Of a stretch of DNA of 64,000 bases, positions 18,193-26,646 are shown one piece after another; position 1 is the stretch's first letter, and every line of letters starts with the position of its first letter. Position numbers and translations under genes: made by a program. This DNA comes from Alphaproteobacteria bacterium (GTDB taxonomy: Bacteria; Pseudomonadota; Alphaproteobacteria; UBA9655). The stretch spans positions 26,776-90,775 of the forward strand of contig CANGTV010000001.1 in assembly GCA_947457015.1 (NCBI GenBank), in the 5' to 3' direction. The notes below the pieces were generated by a model. The model was given only the letters and a program-made list of their open reading frames with translations, ran no database searches and was not told the origin of the DNA.

Positions 18193-18370
18193 TTTTAAAA
18201 CTCCTGTTTGTGTGTATGTATTTTTTTCAATCCATGTCGTAGCCAAATAGTAAAGTGACACCCAATGTCATAGCCACATTTACTTAATTCTTTTTTATGC
18301 TCTTTTATTTATAAAAAAACAAAATATTATTTCTTAATAATCATGCGTATGATTTTTACAAATTTCAAGT

Positions 18371-18432
18371 GGAAAATTATGAAAAATTAATTAAAGTCGA
18401 GAGCTAAAAAATAAGCCTCGTATTTTATCACC
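18371..18432 (-). promoter_or_regulatory. Conserved upstream element, copy A
   Basis: On the minus strand it starts GGTGATAAAATACGAGG, passes through TAGCTCT and continues CTTTAATTAATTTTTC. It lies 178 bases before the start codon at 18192. It aligns with the elements at 25921-25980, 28657-28720 and 31896-31960. TAAAAT within it could serve as a -10 hexamer. No other function is demonstrated. Confidence 0.65.
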
Positions 18433-18680
18433 TAGCAATTGTAATTGAAAATATTATTAATAAATATTATGCCATACATAATTGTTCTAAATTTAAATAT
18501 CAAGTATTTTTTTGTATAATGCATAGGTTCATAAGAAATGAAACTCATGGCCTCAAAAATATGTTGAACAACTGTATCCACGGTGCTTGCGTCGGGATCA
18601 TTTTTTTGGATACGGAAAGACTTAGTTCATGTTGATATTCCTTAAGCACAGATAATATGAGATCCGCTTTTTAATTCTCC
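18433..18680. other. AT-rich intergenic stretch with a possible coding remnant
   Basis: The left part (18433-18530) is AT-rich with no pattern I recognise. On the minus strand, 18540-18670 can be read as LILSVLKEYQHELSLS in one frame, followed by a one-base shift into NDPDASTVDTVVQHIFEAM. That has normal amino-acid composition and may be the tail of a decayed gene behind ftsY. There are no start signals and no known family. Low confidence. Confidence 0.2.
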
Positions 18681-19592
18681 CTACCTCTCCATAAGATTCT
18701 TCGCAAAATCTTTTGCAGAAAAGGTGTGGAGATCTTCAATGGCTTCTCCCACGCCAATGGCATGAATGGGAAGGCCGGTTTGTTGAGCAATGGCCACAAG
18801 AACGCCGCCTTTGGCTGTGCCGTCGAGTTTTGTTACGATAAGCCCGGACACATCAACGGCTTCTTGGAAAACTTTGACTTGGGTCAGGGCGTTTTGGCCC
18901 GTTGTGGCATCTAACACAAGGAGAGTCGCTTGTGGAGCTGTGGGGTCAATCTTTTGAATGACTCTACGGATTTTTTTAAGTTCTTCCATGAGAAGGGTTT
19001 TATTATGAAGGCGCCCTGCCGTATCAATCATGACAATATCATCGCCGCGCGTCTGTGCCTTTTGTAGGGCATCATAGACAAGACCGGCCGCATCTTTTGT
19101 GGGTGCCACCTCGAGAGGCACATTGGCGCGCTTTGCCCAAATTTCAAGTTGCTCAGTGGCGGCTGCCCGAAAGGTGTCCCCTGCCACAAGAGACAGTTGA
19201 TACCCTTGATCTTTCCACTGTTTAGCAAGCTTTCCAATGGTGGTCGTTTTTCCTGCACCATTAACACCTAACACAAGGACAACGAAAGGTTTTGAAGCTC
19301 CTTTTGGAGTAAGGGGAAGAGCGCAAGGATTTAAAAGAATTTCAATTTCTTCAGCAAAAATCTCGCGGACTTCTTCAGGCGTTATGTTTTGGTTGTAACG
19401 TTTTTTAGCAAGCTTTTGGACAAGGTCGCGCGCTGTTGCCACTCCTAAGTCGCTTGAGATGAGGAGCTCTTCAAGCTCTTCCAACATCTCATCGTCTAGC
19501 TTGCGATGAGTGATAAGAGTAGTGATGCCTTCAGAAAGGCGAGAAGATGTTTTTTTAAGACCTTCTTTTAAACGCTTAAACCAAGTGGTCAT
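18681..19592 (-). CDS. ftsY: Signal recognition particle receptor FtsY
   Basis: Membrane-associated SRP GTPase that docks ribosome-Ffh complexes at the translocon. The start at 19592 (MTTWFKRLKEG) has AAGGAG five bases upstream. An upstream in-frame ATG lies inside a repeat and is rejected. The 303 residues contain a short N domain with the amphipathic membrane helix (no long acidic A domain), then the G domain with GVNGAGKTTT, DTFRAAATEQL, DTAGR and TKLDGTAKGG. It is the last gene of ctaA-dapF-mtaB-ftsY, but a type R4 palindrome separates it from mtaB. Confidence 0.97.
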   Translation of the reverse strand: MTTWFKRLKEGLKKTSSRLSEGITTLITHRKLDDEMLEELEELLISSDLGVATARDLVQKLAKKRYNQNITPEEVREIFAEEIEILLNPCALPLTPKGASKPFVVLVLGVNGAGKTTTIGKLAKQWKDQGYQLSLVAGDTFRAAATEQLEIWAKRANVPLEVAPTKDAAGLVYDALQKAQTRGDDIVMIDTAGRLHNKTLLMEELKKIRRVIQKIDPTAPQATLLVLDATTGQNALTQVKVFQEAVDVSGLIVTKLDGTAKGGVLVAIAQQTGLPIHAIGVGEAIEDLHTFSAKDFAKNLMER

Positions 19593-19613
19593 TGTATCTC
19601 CTTTTTCCTCAAT

Positions 19614-19716
19614 CGTCATTGCGAGCAAAGCAAAGCGAAGCAAACCAGAAAAAAACAGCAAGGCAAAGTGACAAATTTTCTGGGTTGCTTCGGAGCAAAT
19701 GCTCCTCGCAATGACG
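19614..19716. repeat. Palindromic repeat (type R4)
   Basis: Inverted arms CGTCATTGCGAG ... CTCGCAATGACG enclose GAAGCAAACCAG and CTGGGTTGCTTC. It lies between mtaB and ftsY within an otherwise compact operon. A second copy is at 46573-46637. Similar CGTCATTGCGAG elements are widespread in proteobacterial genomes. Confidence 0.85.
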
Positions 19717-19719
19717 GTT

Positions 19720-20961
19720 TTAAGTAGTGGCCTCCAAGTAACTTTCCTTCATTCCTACCACCTTAGCTTTTACAATGCTTCCTGGTAATTGAGGAGTGGT
19801 CAGTTGAACTTTCAGAAAGTGCTCGCTATGACCCTGGGTTTCCGTTTCAAGCAGAACACTCACGTCTTGTCTCAGAAAGCGTGCAAGGGTTTTCTGGAGA
19901 TTTTTCTCTCCTGCCTCCCGCAGTCGGGCAGCTCTTTCTTTAATCACATCTCCCTTTACTTGCGGCATACGGGCAGCTGGCGTTCCTTCCCGAGGAGAAT
20001 AGGGAAAGACATGGAGGAAAGTTAAATCACACTCCTCAACAATGTTTAAAGTGTTTTCAAACATGGCTTCCGTTTCTGTAGGGAATCCTGCAATGATATC
20101 CGCGCCAAAAGTGACGTCAGGGCGAAGAGCGCGTAATTTCTGACAAATATCAATAACATCCTGACGCAAGTGGCGACGTTTCATTCTTTTGAGAATCATG
20201 TCGTCTCCCGCTTGGAGGCTGAGATGAAAGTGGGGCATAAGGCGAGGGTCTCGCTCAAAAACAAGGAAAAGATCTGGATCCACCTCGACGGGATCAAGAG
20301 AAGACAAGCGCAGGCGAGGAAGATTCGGCACGTGCGCTAAAAGGCGCTTCACCATTTGCCCTAAGGTTGGTTTTCCTGGCAGATCCTCACCATAGGCCGT
20401 GATATCAACGCCTGTGAGGACAATTTCTTGAAAGCCCTTGTTCAATAAAAGATGGACTTGGTCGACAATAACGCCTAAGGGCACGCTGCGACTGTTTCCG
20501 CGTCCATAGGGAATTGTGCAGAAGGTGCAGCGATGATCGCACCCATTCTGGACTTGAATAAAGGCTCGCGCGCGGCCATCAAAGCCTGCAATAAGGTGCT
20601 CCGCTGTCTCACGCACAGCCATAATGTCATTGACGATAATCCGAGCATGGTCCTTGTCGGGGTCAAAATATTTTTCTTCAAGTTTTTCCGTATTCCCAAG
20701 GACTTGATCCACTTCCGGCATTTGGGAAAAAGAGGTGGGATTAATTTGAGCGGCACAGCCTGTGACAATGATTTTCTTATGGGGATAATCCCTCCGGTAT
20801 TTGCGAATGGCTTGGCGAGCTTGGCGTTCTGCTTCAGCCGTGACGGCGCAGGTATTAAATACAACAGCGTCTTGAAGACCAGCTTTAAGAGCCTTTTCTC
20901 GAATAACCTCTGATTCATAGGCATTCAGGCGGCATCCAAAGGTAACAACATCAGTCGTCAT
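19720..20961 (-). CDS. mtaB: tRNA t6A37 methylthiotransferase MtaB
   Basis: Radical-SAM enzyme that converts t6A37 to ms2t6A37 in ANN-decoding tRNAs. The N-terminal UPF0004 domain has Cys residues in VTFGCRLNAYES, FNTCAVTAEA and VTGCAAQ that bind the auxiliary cluster. The radical-SAM motif CDHRCTFC lies near residue 142, and a C-terminal TRAM-like segment ends the 413-residue protein. NxxEL(S/D)-type MiaB features are replaced by GCRLNAYE, which favours MtaB over MiaB or RimO. It overlaps dapF by 4 bases (ATGA) and is co-transcribed with it. Confidence 0.93.
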   Translation of the reverse strand: MTTDVVTFGCRLNAYESEVIREKALKAGLQDAVVFNTCAVTAEAERQARQAIRKYRRDYPHKKIIVTGCAAQINPTSFSQMPEVDQVLGNTEKLEEKYFDPDKDHARIIVNDIMAVRETAEHLIAGFDGRARAFIQVQNGCDHRCTFCTIPYGRGNSRSVPLGVIVDQVHLLLNKGFQEIVLTGVDITAYGEDLPGKPTLGQMVKRLLAHVPNLPRLRLSSLDPVEVDPDLFLVFERDPRLMPHFHLSLQAGDDMILKRMKRRHLRQDVIDICQKLRALRPDVTFGADIIAGFPTETEAMFENTLNIVEECDLTFLHVFPYSPREGTPAARMPQVKGDVIKERAARLREAGEKNLQKTLARFLRQDVSVLLETETQGHSEHFLKVQLTTPQLPGSIVKAKVVGMKESYLEATT

Positions 20962-21728
20962 GGGAGATCAACCATTCCTTTAAAACAATATTCAGCGGGG
21001 CCGGTAAGAAGGGGAGGGGAGTTCTCTTCCCAGGCTACTTCTAATGTTCCCCCCTCCATTTCAATAAAAACAGGAGGATTTTTAATAAGTCCCAGCTTTA
21101 AACTAAGTATTCCTATAGCACAAGCACCAGATCCGCAAGCGGGTGTGATTCCAACCCCGCGCTCCCACACCCTGGCTTTAACAGTTGTTGGGGAGATAAC
21201 CTGGGCGAGCTCTACGTTCACTCCTTCTGGAGGTTGAAGAGAAAGGGCCAGCTCTCCTAAAGGAAGGGAAGCGATATCCTCTGTAAAGATTACGAGGTGG
21301 GGGTTTCCAACGTTGATAGAGTGCACAGTGTCATCCCCGCTCCCTTTGTCATCCCCGCGAAGGCGGGGATCCAGAAAGGTTGGCTCCTTTAGGGAAATTG
21401 TAATGTTTTCTCCCTTCCTCCAAAAGTGGGATAGAAAAGAAGGAGTTTGAAGTGTGCCCTCTTCTTTCCCTAAATACTTTGCCACGCACCGTGTTCCGTT
21501 TCCGCATGCCATGGCTTCACGTCCATCGGCGTTAAAGAAGGAAATATCAGTGTCTGCTGAAGAAGAATCCTTTAGCAAAATAATCTGATCACATCCTATT
21601 CCTTGACGTCGATCTGCAATCCAGCGGATGTGGTCTCGTGTGAGCGGACTTTTGAGATGATTTTCTTCAAGAATCACGAAATCATTCCCAAGAGCCTGCA
21701 TTTTTGTAAAAGGAAGTTGCGAGGACAT
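20958..21728 (-). CDS. dapF: Diaminopimelate epimerase (carries an in-frame repeat insertion)
   Basis: Interconverts LL- and meso-diaminopimelate for lysine and peptidoglycan synthesis. Both catalytic cysteines are present: ACGNGTRC near residue 74 and ACGSGACA near 217. The other family motifs MQALGNDFVIL, FFNADGREAMACG and VNVGNPH-type (INVGNPHLVIF) are intact. Between about residues 118 and 133 the reading frame passes through a palindromic repeat and gives LDPRLRGDDKGSGDD, which does not look like DapF. The insertion keeps the frame and falls in a loop before the second domain, so activity is plausible. The 256-residue length is slightly short. It directly follows ctaA and overlaps mtaB. 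Confidence 0.94.
   Translation of the reverse strand: MSSQLPFTKMQALGNDFVILEENHLKSPLTRDHIRWIADRRQGIGCDQIILLKDSSSADTDISFFNADGREAMACGNGTRCVAKYLGKEEGTLQTPSFLSHFWRKGENITISLKEPTFLDPRLRGDDKGSGDDTVHSINVGNPHLVIFTEDIASLPLGELALSLQPPEGVNVELAQVISPTTVKARVWERGVGITPACGSGACAIGILSLKLGLIKNPPVFIEMEGGTLEVAWEENSPPLLTGPAEYCFKGMVDLP
21329..21373. repeat. Palindromic repeat (type R3) inside dapF
   Basis: The core GTCATCCCCGC gaag GCGGGGATCC (21349-21372) is the same hairpin seen flanking the composite repeats at 38.5 and 56.5 kb. A second partial TCATCCCCGC precedes it at 21331. It is fully inside the dapF reading frame and does not break it. Confidence 0.85.
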
Positions 21729-22808
21729 TTACTTCGTTCCTTGGTGGAGGAGAAAAAGAGTATACATAACGCTCCCAAATAAGACAAAGGCAAATCCTTG
21801 GTGGAGGACTGCAAGGGGAAGGGGAACTTCTAATAACAATGTAAAAATCCCTAAGGAAAGCTGGAGAAATGCACTCAACATGATGGTTGTAAACGCATGG
21901 GAAAGGTTTTTGGGAATAAGAAGCTCTCGCTGGTAACACCAGATTCCTATGCTCGTAAGAATTGTCATAAGGGCAAGCAGTCGGTGAATAAATTGAACAC
22001 CCGGTGGATTTTCTAAAAGATCTTTCCACCAAGGGGTTTGGCTTAAAAACTCAGGGGGAATAAGATGTCCCCCCATTAATGGAAAGGTATTATAAAGAAG
22101 CCCTGCCTTAAGTCCTGCAACGAGGGCTCCCCAAAAGGCGGTGAGAAGCACAAGAATGAGCAGGAGATAAGAAAGCTTTTTGAGGGACAATAAAGCTTTT
22201 CGTGAATATCCCTTTCTCTCAACCGTCAGTGTGGTGCGATAAAGATTTAGTGTCACCCACAAGGCCACTCCAAAAACGGCAAATCCCAGGAGAAGATGGG
22301 CAGCTAATCGATAGGGGCTAACATGAGGATCTTGGATAAGCCCGCTTTTCACCATGATCCATCCCATGAGACCTTGGGCTGCTCCCAAGAGCCACAAAAG
22401 AACCAGAAAAGGCCAAAGAGAGCGGTGTTGCCTTTTAAAAATCATTAAAAAAGTAGGGATTAATAAAAGGATCCCCAAAAGACGCCCCCCTAAACGGTGG
22501 ATGTATTCCATCCAAAAGAGAGACTTAAATTCTGCAAGAGTGATCCCCAGATTAATTTTTTGAAACTCAGGGCTTTGTTGATATTTGCTAAATTCAAGAA
22601 GCCAGTCCTCCAGGGTAAGGGGAGGAAAAATCCCTGTGATGGGCTTCCATTCCACAATAGAAAGACCAGAGCCCGTTAAGCGCGTTATCCCTCCAATGAT
22701 GACCATCCCCAGAATCATGAAGCAGAGGGTAATCATACTGCCTTTAAAAAGAGGGGTGTTGTAATCTGTCATGAAGAAAAGACTCTTCTTTCTTTTTTCT
22801 AAAGTCAA
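21729..22808 (-). CDS. ctaA: Haem A synthase (COX15/CtaA)
   Basis: Inner-membrane enzyme that oxidises haem O to haem A for aa3-type cytochrome oxidase. It has eight hydrophobic segments. Conserved His-bearing sequences are visible: GGITRLTGSGLSIVEWKPITG at the first helix, FWMEYIHRLGGRLLG, AAHLLLGF, FIHRLLAL and AVLHQGFAF. The 359-residue length is typical of the type-2 alphaproteobacterial enzyme. Start choice is uncertain: 22808 gives MTLEKRK, while the ATG at 22772 gives MTDYNTPLFK. It heads the ctaA-dapF-mtaB-ftsY run, and dapF begins on the next base after its stop. Confidence 0.92.
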   Translation of the reverse strand: MTLEKRKKSLFFMTDYNTPLFKGSMITLCFMILGMVIIGGITRLTGSGLSIVEWKPITGIFPPLTLEDWLLEFSKYQQSPEFQKINLGITLAEFKSLFWMEYIHRLGGRLLGILLLIPTFLMIFKRQHRSLWPFLVLLWLLGAAQGLMGWIMVKSGLIQDPHVSPYRLAAHLLLGFAVFGVALWVTLNLYRTTLTVERKGYSRKALLSLKKLSYLLLILVLLTAFWGALVAGLKAGLLYNTFPLMGGHLIPPEFLSQTPWWKDLLENPPGVQFIHRLLALMTILTSIGIWCYQRELLIPKNLSHAFTTIMLSAFLQLSLGIFTLLLEVPLPLAVLHQGFAFVLFGSVMYTLFLLHQGTK

Positions 22809-22852
22809 ATGATTTCATTGTCTTTTTGAGAGAATCCTTTTATCCTCTCTCC

Positions 22853-23125
22853 ATGAATAAAAATCTCCTTTTCTTAATTTTTCCTTTGTTCCTCTCGGGA
22901 TGTGTAGGCTTTTTAGTATGGGACGACACGGGGTGTTGGGATGAAGATTTTCCAGATATTCGCACAGTTCCTAACCGTGAGTGTGCGCGGGCGCCACGTT
23001 GTGTGAAAGAGAGAGAGGAAGCCTGTGTACGGATGAATGATTTTAAAAAATTAGAGCAAGAGCGTGAACAGATTGTAGCTCGTGATCAGGCTTTGAGAGA
23101 AAGGGCTTTTCCATCTGCTGAATAA
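22853..23125 (+). CDS. Small putative lipoprotein
   Basis: No family is recognised. The ATG at 22853 gives a typical lipoprotein signal, MNKNLLFLIFPLFLSGC, with Cys17 as the lipid site. The upstream in-frame ATG (22826) would spoil the signal. The mature 74 residues carry four further Cys (GCWDED, RECARAP, RCVKE, EACVRM) and end in a charged, probably helical segment (FKKLEQEREQIVARDQALRE). It is divergent from ctaA with only 44 bases between them. Placement in the outer or inner membrane cannot be told, as residue +2 is Val. Confidence 0.75.
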   Translation: MNKNLLFLIFPLFLSGCVGFLVWDDTGCWDEDFPDIRTVPNRECARAPRCVKEREEACVRMNDFKKLEQEREQIVARDQALRERAFPSAE

Positions 23126-23769
23126 GTAACGTGTATTTATAAATTTCGAGTTTCTCTCTTCGTTCTCATCAACTCTATTTTTGACAAGGGAGGAGAAGCC
23201 TACTTGAGACTATACGTTTTAACTCATCCCCGTTTTCTCTTATTCATTTCTCTCTCATCCTCCTGAACTTACCTCCTCATTTTTATAGAAAGTGCGATAT
23301 TTTTTAAAGAGAGATAAAATATCGTAAAAATAAATGAAAACTGGCGGGAGATATAGTCAACTAACGTGAAAGTGCCTCTTAACGCCGGACCTTTTTTCCG
23401 ATTGCCCAACGTTTGTCATCCCCGAGCTAGGAATGCTTTGTTTTCAAAGGAAAGCATTAGCATTCCTTCGTCGGGGATCTTGTTGAAACATCTCATTGCT
23501 TCTAGAAGAATCCCCAATCAAAAAGTTCTAAGCCCCGATCAAGGGCGGGGGACGAGCTTGTTTCGGAATCTCTTTGACAAGGAGATGCTGAATGATCCCG
23601 GCTCAAGGGCGGGGGACGAGCTTGTTTCGGAATCTCTTTGACAAGGAGATGCTGAATGATCCCGGCTCAAGGGCGGGACTAAAGGTTCAGCATGACAATG
23701 ACCGCTTTGGATCTCCGTGTTCCCCGCCTTCGGGAGGAGGGATCTTGCTTCAGTTGAGAAGATCTCCAA
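23126..23769. repeat. 644-bp gene-free stretch built from repeats, with a 64-bp tandem duplication
   Basis: 23126-23412 holds no gene that I see. It contains one inverted repeat, CGATATTTT ... AAAATATCG (23292-23321). From 23414 onward it is a chain of R1 and R2 palindromic units. A 64-bp unit that begins CAAGGGCGGGGGACGAGC is present twice in tandem (23540-23603 and 23604-23667) with no visible difference. Open frames here translate only the repeats and are not genes. Confidence 0.8.
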
Positions 23770-25743
23770 TCAACGAGTTTCCACTATAGGAGCTTTATAG
23801 GTCTCACCTAATGCAGACAAAAAGGCCTTGAAACTGCTTATTTTTCCTTTTCCCGCACTATCACGACCATGCTCAATATGTTCACCAAATAGCACCTTCC
23901 CGCCAGCTTGCTTGAAAGACATCTTTTTATCACCTTTTACTATACTTCCTTTTATCTCTCCTAAATCTATTAGTTTTTGTAAGGAATTCCAAAACAGCCG
24001 AGAGTCATCTTCGTTGTAGGTCTTCGTTTCTTTAAATTTCTCTATGATTGACCAGGCTTTCTCTGTTTCTGGGGACAAAACTTTCTTTGTTTGAGAAGGG
24101 GAGGCGTTATGAGTGGAGGATTTCCTTTGTCTGACCTTTTCCTCTTGCAAGCTTCTAAAACTTGCTTCTTTTATTTTTTGGTCTTCCTCCGTTAGTTCAA
24201 CTCTTAACGTAGGCTTTGAACGAGCAAGGTCTAGGAGACGAGGAATGAATTCAAGAGGAGTAAGGTTCGCAAACTCAGTAAACTCATGTTCTTTTTCCTT
24301 TCTGTTTTGACGTTGTCGTGGTGAAGGTTGAAAAAACGTTGTTTTTGATGGTGTAATTTCTTGAGATTTACTGAATTTTTTCCATACTGCTTTTCCGAAG
24401 TCTTTTAGTCCTCCAGATAGCTTTGTTAAACCAAAGCCTATTACGAAGCGAAGAGGAGCCGCATAGGTAAAGATATTTTTTTGTGCCAGCCAATCAGGGG
24501 CAAATATACTATAAAAGTGTCTTAAAGAATATTGAAAAGACTCATACATTGGATAATATAAAAATGGGTCGAAATTTTGACTACTATCTTTTGGGCGTTG
24601 CAGGAGATATTCAAATCTAGGATCATCATCATTAGACTTTGGATTGCCAAGTCTCCAGCATTTTTTTATTGAACCATTGATAAGACAATAATAGCTAGGA
24701 ACAGAGTCCATCAACATATTTGTGTTATCAGACCGGTTCAAGTCAGTCCACAGTTTTTCCTCGAAGTAATAGTAAGTTAAGGAAGCTAGAAGTAGACCTG
24801 ATGTATCTAAAATGTAGGCTCCATAACTTCCCTCTTTAAATATGAAATTATCTAAGAAATTATCTCCCGGTTTCGTTTTAAAAAAACGATGAAAAAACTT
24901 TGAAGGATCATAGCCAGCAATCGAAAAAACAATTTGTCGCCCTCCTCTCATTCCCCACGTAGGAGCAAGAAGTAGCAGGAGCAAGGAAGGAACAGTTGGA
25001 CCATTCTCATAGAAATTTTCATAAAGGTAGGCCGATGAGCCAATACAAGCAACGAGATTTGCTGCTCCCTTCCCAAACAAAATTATTTTTTTCATCTTTT
25101 CTGGGAATGTTGAAGAGTAGTTTGGGAAAAGCTTTCTGAAGACAGGGCTCGTAATATCCTTCACCCCTTGTACCAAGTGATTCATACAATAAACATCCGT
25201 TGTTGCTCTTGTCATATGGCCCAACAAGCTTGTAGAAACTATCTCTTCTTCAGAAGGAGTCGGTCTATAAACGAGATACAGAGTAGCCGCTCCTATATGG
25301 GTGAACCCTTTGATGATTTGCTGAGCCGTAGGGCTGGTTTTAAGGGATTCCCTTGGTTTTTCAAAGGCGAGCAATCTCACAGTTTCTGCTGCAACTGTTT
25401 TTACCCCATTTCCGACCTTTTCTATTCCTTTGACATGGGACTTTAAATACTGAGCTGTTTTATTTACCAAAAACTGAGGTGTGCTTTTAAGGCCTCCCCA
25501 ACATTTAGAGAGAAGAGAAGGAGATTTCTGAGATTCATCGGAAGATATGGTGGGGCGCGACGACGAAGGAGAGGATGGAATCTCTTGTTTCTCATCTAGT
25601 GTAATAGAAGTAGGACGAATGGTAGGCGCGCTAGAATTTACATCCTTGTGATCCATGGCCATCACGGTTGATGACATATAAGAAAATAAAACCAAAATAT
25701 TTACGCAATATTTAACACTTTGAAAAATCCTTGAAAAATTCAT
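23770..25743 (-). CDS. Large exported or membrane protein of unknown function (box-B gene)
   Basis: I recognise no family. The start at 25743 is set by AAGGA nine bases upstream. The protein (657 residues) opens with a signal sequence MNFSRIFQSVKYCVNILVLF ending SSTVMA, then a Ser/Pro-rich low-complexity stretch (about 30-75). Several hydrophobic stretches follow (for example around GAATLYLVYRP, PSLLLLLLAPTWG, SGLLLASLTYYYF and LRFVIGFGLTKLSGG), so it may be membrane-bound. The C-terminal 200 residues are charged and helical (RQRQNRKEKEHEF onwards). It has the conserved element at 25921-25980 upstream, as the poly-Ser genes do. The base composition is lower in GC than neighbouring housekeeping genes. 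Confidence 0.75.
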   Translation of the reverse strand: MNFSRIFQSVKYCVNILVLFSYMSSTVMAMDHKDVNSSAPTIRPTSITLDEKQEIPSSPSSSRPTISSDESQKSPSLLSKCWGGLKSTPQFLVNKTAQYLKSHVKGIEKVGNGVKTVAAETVRLLAFEKPRESLKTSPTAQQIIKGFTHIGAATLYLVYRPTPSEEEIVSTSLLGHMTRATTDVYCMNHLVQGVKDITSPVFRKLFPNYSSTFPEKMKKIILFGKGAANLVACIGSSAYLYENFYENGPTVPSLLLLLLAPTWGMRGGRQIVFSIAGYDPSKFFHRFFKTKPGDNFLDNFIFKEGSYGAYILDTSGLLLASLTYYYFEEKLWTDLNRSDNTNMLMDSVPSYYCLINGSIKKCWRLGNPKSNDDDPRFEYLLQRPKDSSQNFDPFLYYPMYESFQYSLRHFYSIFAPDWLAQKNIFTYAAPLRFVIGFGLTKLSGGLKDFGKAVWKKFSKSQEITPSKTTFFQPSPRQRQNRKEKEHEFTEFANLTPLEFIPRLLDLARSKPTLRVELTEEDQKIKEASFRSLQEEKVRQRKSSTHNASPSQTKKVLSPETEKAWSIIEKFKETKTYNEDDSRLFWNSLQKLIDLGEIKGSIVKGDKKMSFKQAGGKVLFGEHIEHGRDSAGKGKISSFKAFLSALGETYKAPIVETR

Positions 25744-25863
25744 AAACACCATTCCTTCTGATCAGTCTAATAGTCAAACAAAGCAAAGTCTTCCTTTGCT
25801 TAAAATAAGTCCGTTTTTAGAAGTCATGAGGTTTATTGGAAGGAATAGAACGTATCCAAGAGC

Positions 25864-25892
25864 CTTGTTGAAAAAGAAGAATTTTCAACAAG
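25864..25892 (-). other. Leader hairpin of the box-B gene
   Basis: CTTGTTGAAAA and ATTTTCAACAAG form an 11-12 bp stem with a short loop in the presumed 5' leader of the 25743 gene. No U-tract follows on the minus strand, so it is not a plain terminator. A regulatory RNA structure is possible. Confidence 0.4.
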
Positions 25893-25920
25893 AACCTATT
25901 CTCTGCAAAAACAGACTTTT

Positions 25921-25980
25921 AAGTTTTCTGGAAATTTGATTGAAGATAAGAGCTGTAGATTAGCCCCGTATTCTGTCACC
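25921..25980 (-). promoter_or_regulatory. Conserved upstream element, copy B
   Basis: On the minus strand it starts GGTGACAGAATACGGGG, passes CTAATCTACAGCTCT and continues TTCAATCAAATTTCCAG. It lies 177 bases before the start codon at 25743. It aligns with copies A, C and D, with two bases missing before AGCTCT. The rest of the 482-bp gap (to rlmH) is AT-rich, plus one R2 repeat at its end. Confidence 0.65.
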
Positions 25981-26173
25981 CTTTTGGTTAGAGAGCTGAA
26001 CAAGATGTGCTAACTCATAACAAAAATAATTAATATTTAAAAAGCAAATAATAAACATATAATTCTTTGTCAAGAAATTTTTGCAAAATCTTTCCTAAAA
26101 GTAATTAACCGAGACTAGGAAGTCTCCCTTCATATAATTCAGAAGGTACTTCAAAAGCCTCTTTACCCAATAC

Positions 26174-26208
26174 TGTCATCCCGAACTTGTTTCGGGATCT
26201 CGTTGATG
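26174..26208. repeat. Palindromic repeat (short R2 copy)
   Basis: GTCATCCCGAACTTGTTTCGGGATCTCG, a single hairpin arm just downstream of rlmH. The same sequence occurs at 29917-29984. Confidence 0.8.
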
Positions 26209-26225
26209 GTATGAGTAAGCAGATA

Positions 26226-26645
26226 TCACCCTCCCCGATGATAGGGATGCTGCTTTAAAATTTGTTGTGCCCGATAAATCTGCTCCATGAGCATAATCCG
26301 CACCAAAAGATGGGGCCAGGTCAGGCGTCCAAAGGAAAGAGACTTATGCGCTTTGGCCTTGATTGCGTGGCTTAAGCCGTCCGCCCCTCCGATCACAAAC
26401 GTTGCTTTTCCTTGATGATGGAGCTGAATCTCATTTAAAAGAGTCGCAAAATCTTCACTTTTTAAATTTTCTCCTCTTTCGTCCAGAGTAATTAAGAAAG
26501 AAGAAGAGGGGAGAGCCTCCTCTAAATTTTTCTCGTCAACTTCACGCAGATCAACTTTCCAGTCGAGACGCTTTTTATATTCGTCATAAAGCCTTTTTAA
26601 GGCGGGGTCTTTTAGTTTTCCACTCACAAGAAGAGTAATGTGCAT
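26226..26645 (-). CDS. rlmH: 23S rRNA pseudouridine-1915 N3-methyltransferase
   Basis: SPOUT-class methyltransferase acting on assembled 70S ribosomes at Psi1915. The knotted SAM-binding region is visible in FVIGGADGLS and the C-terminal LVRIMLMEQIYRAQQI followed by HPYHRGG, the invariant end of the family. The 139-residue length is typical. It starts one base after the rsfS stop and is part of the conserved rsfS-rlmH pair. Confidence 0.96.
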   Translation of the reverse strand: MHITLLVSGKLKDPALKRLYDEYKKRLDWKVDLREVDEKNLEEALPSSSFLITLDERGENLKSEDFATLLNEIQLHHQGKATFVIGGADGLSHAIKAKAHKSLSFGRLTWPHLLVRIMLMEQIYRAQQILKQHPYHRGG

Positions 26646-26646
26646 G

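Noticed and set aside
23366..23789. Several 65-91 residue frames in the repeat block
   Set aside because: They translate R1/R2 repeats only (LFRNLFDKEMLNDPGSR and similar) and lack start signals.
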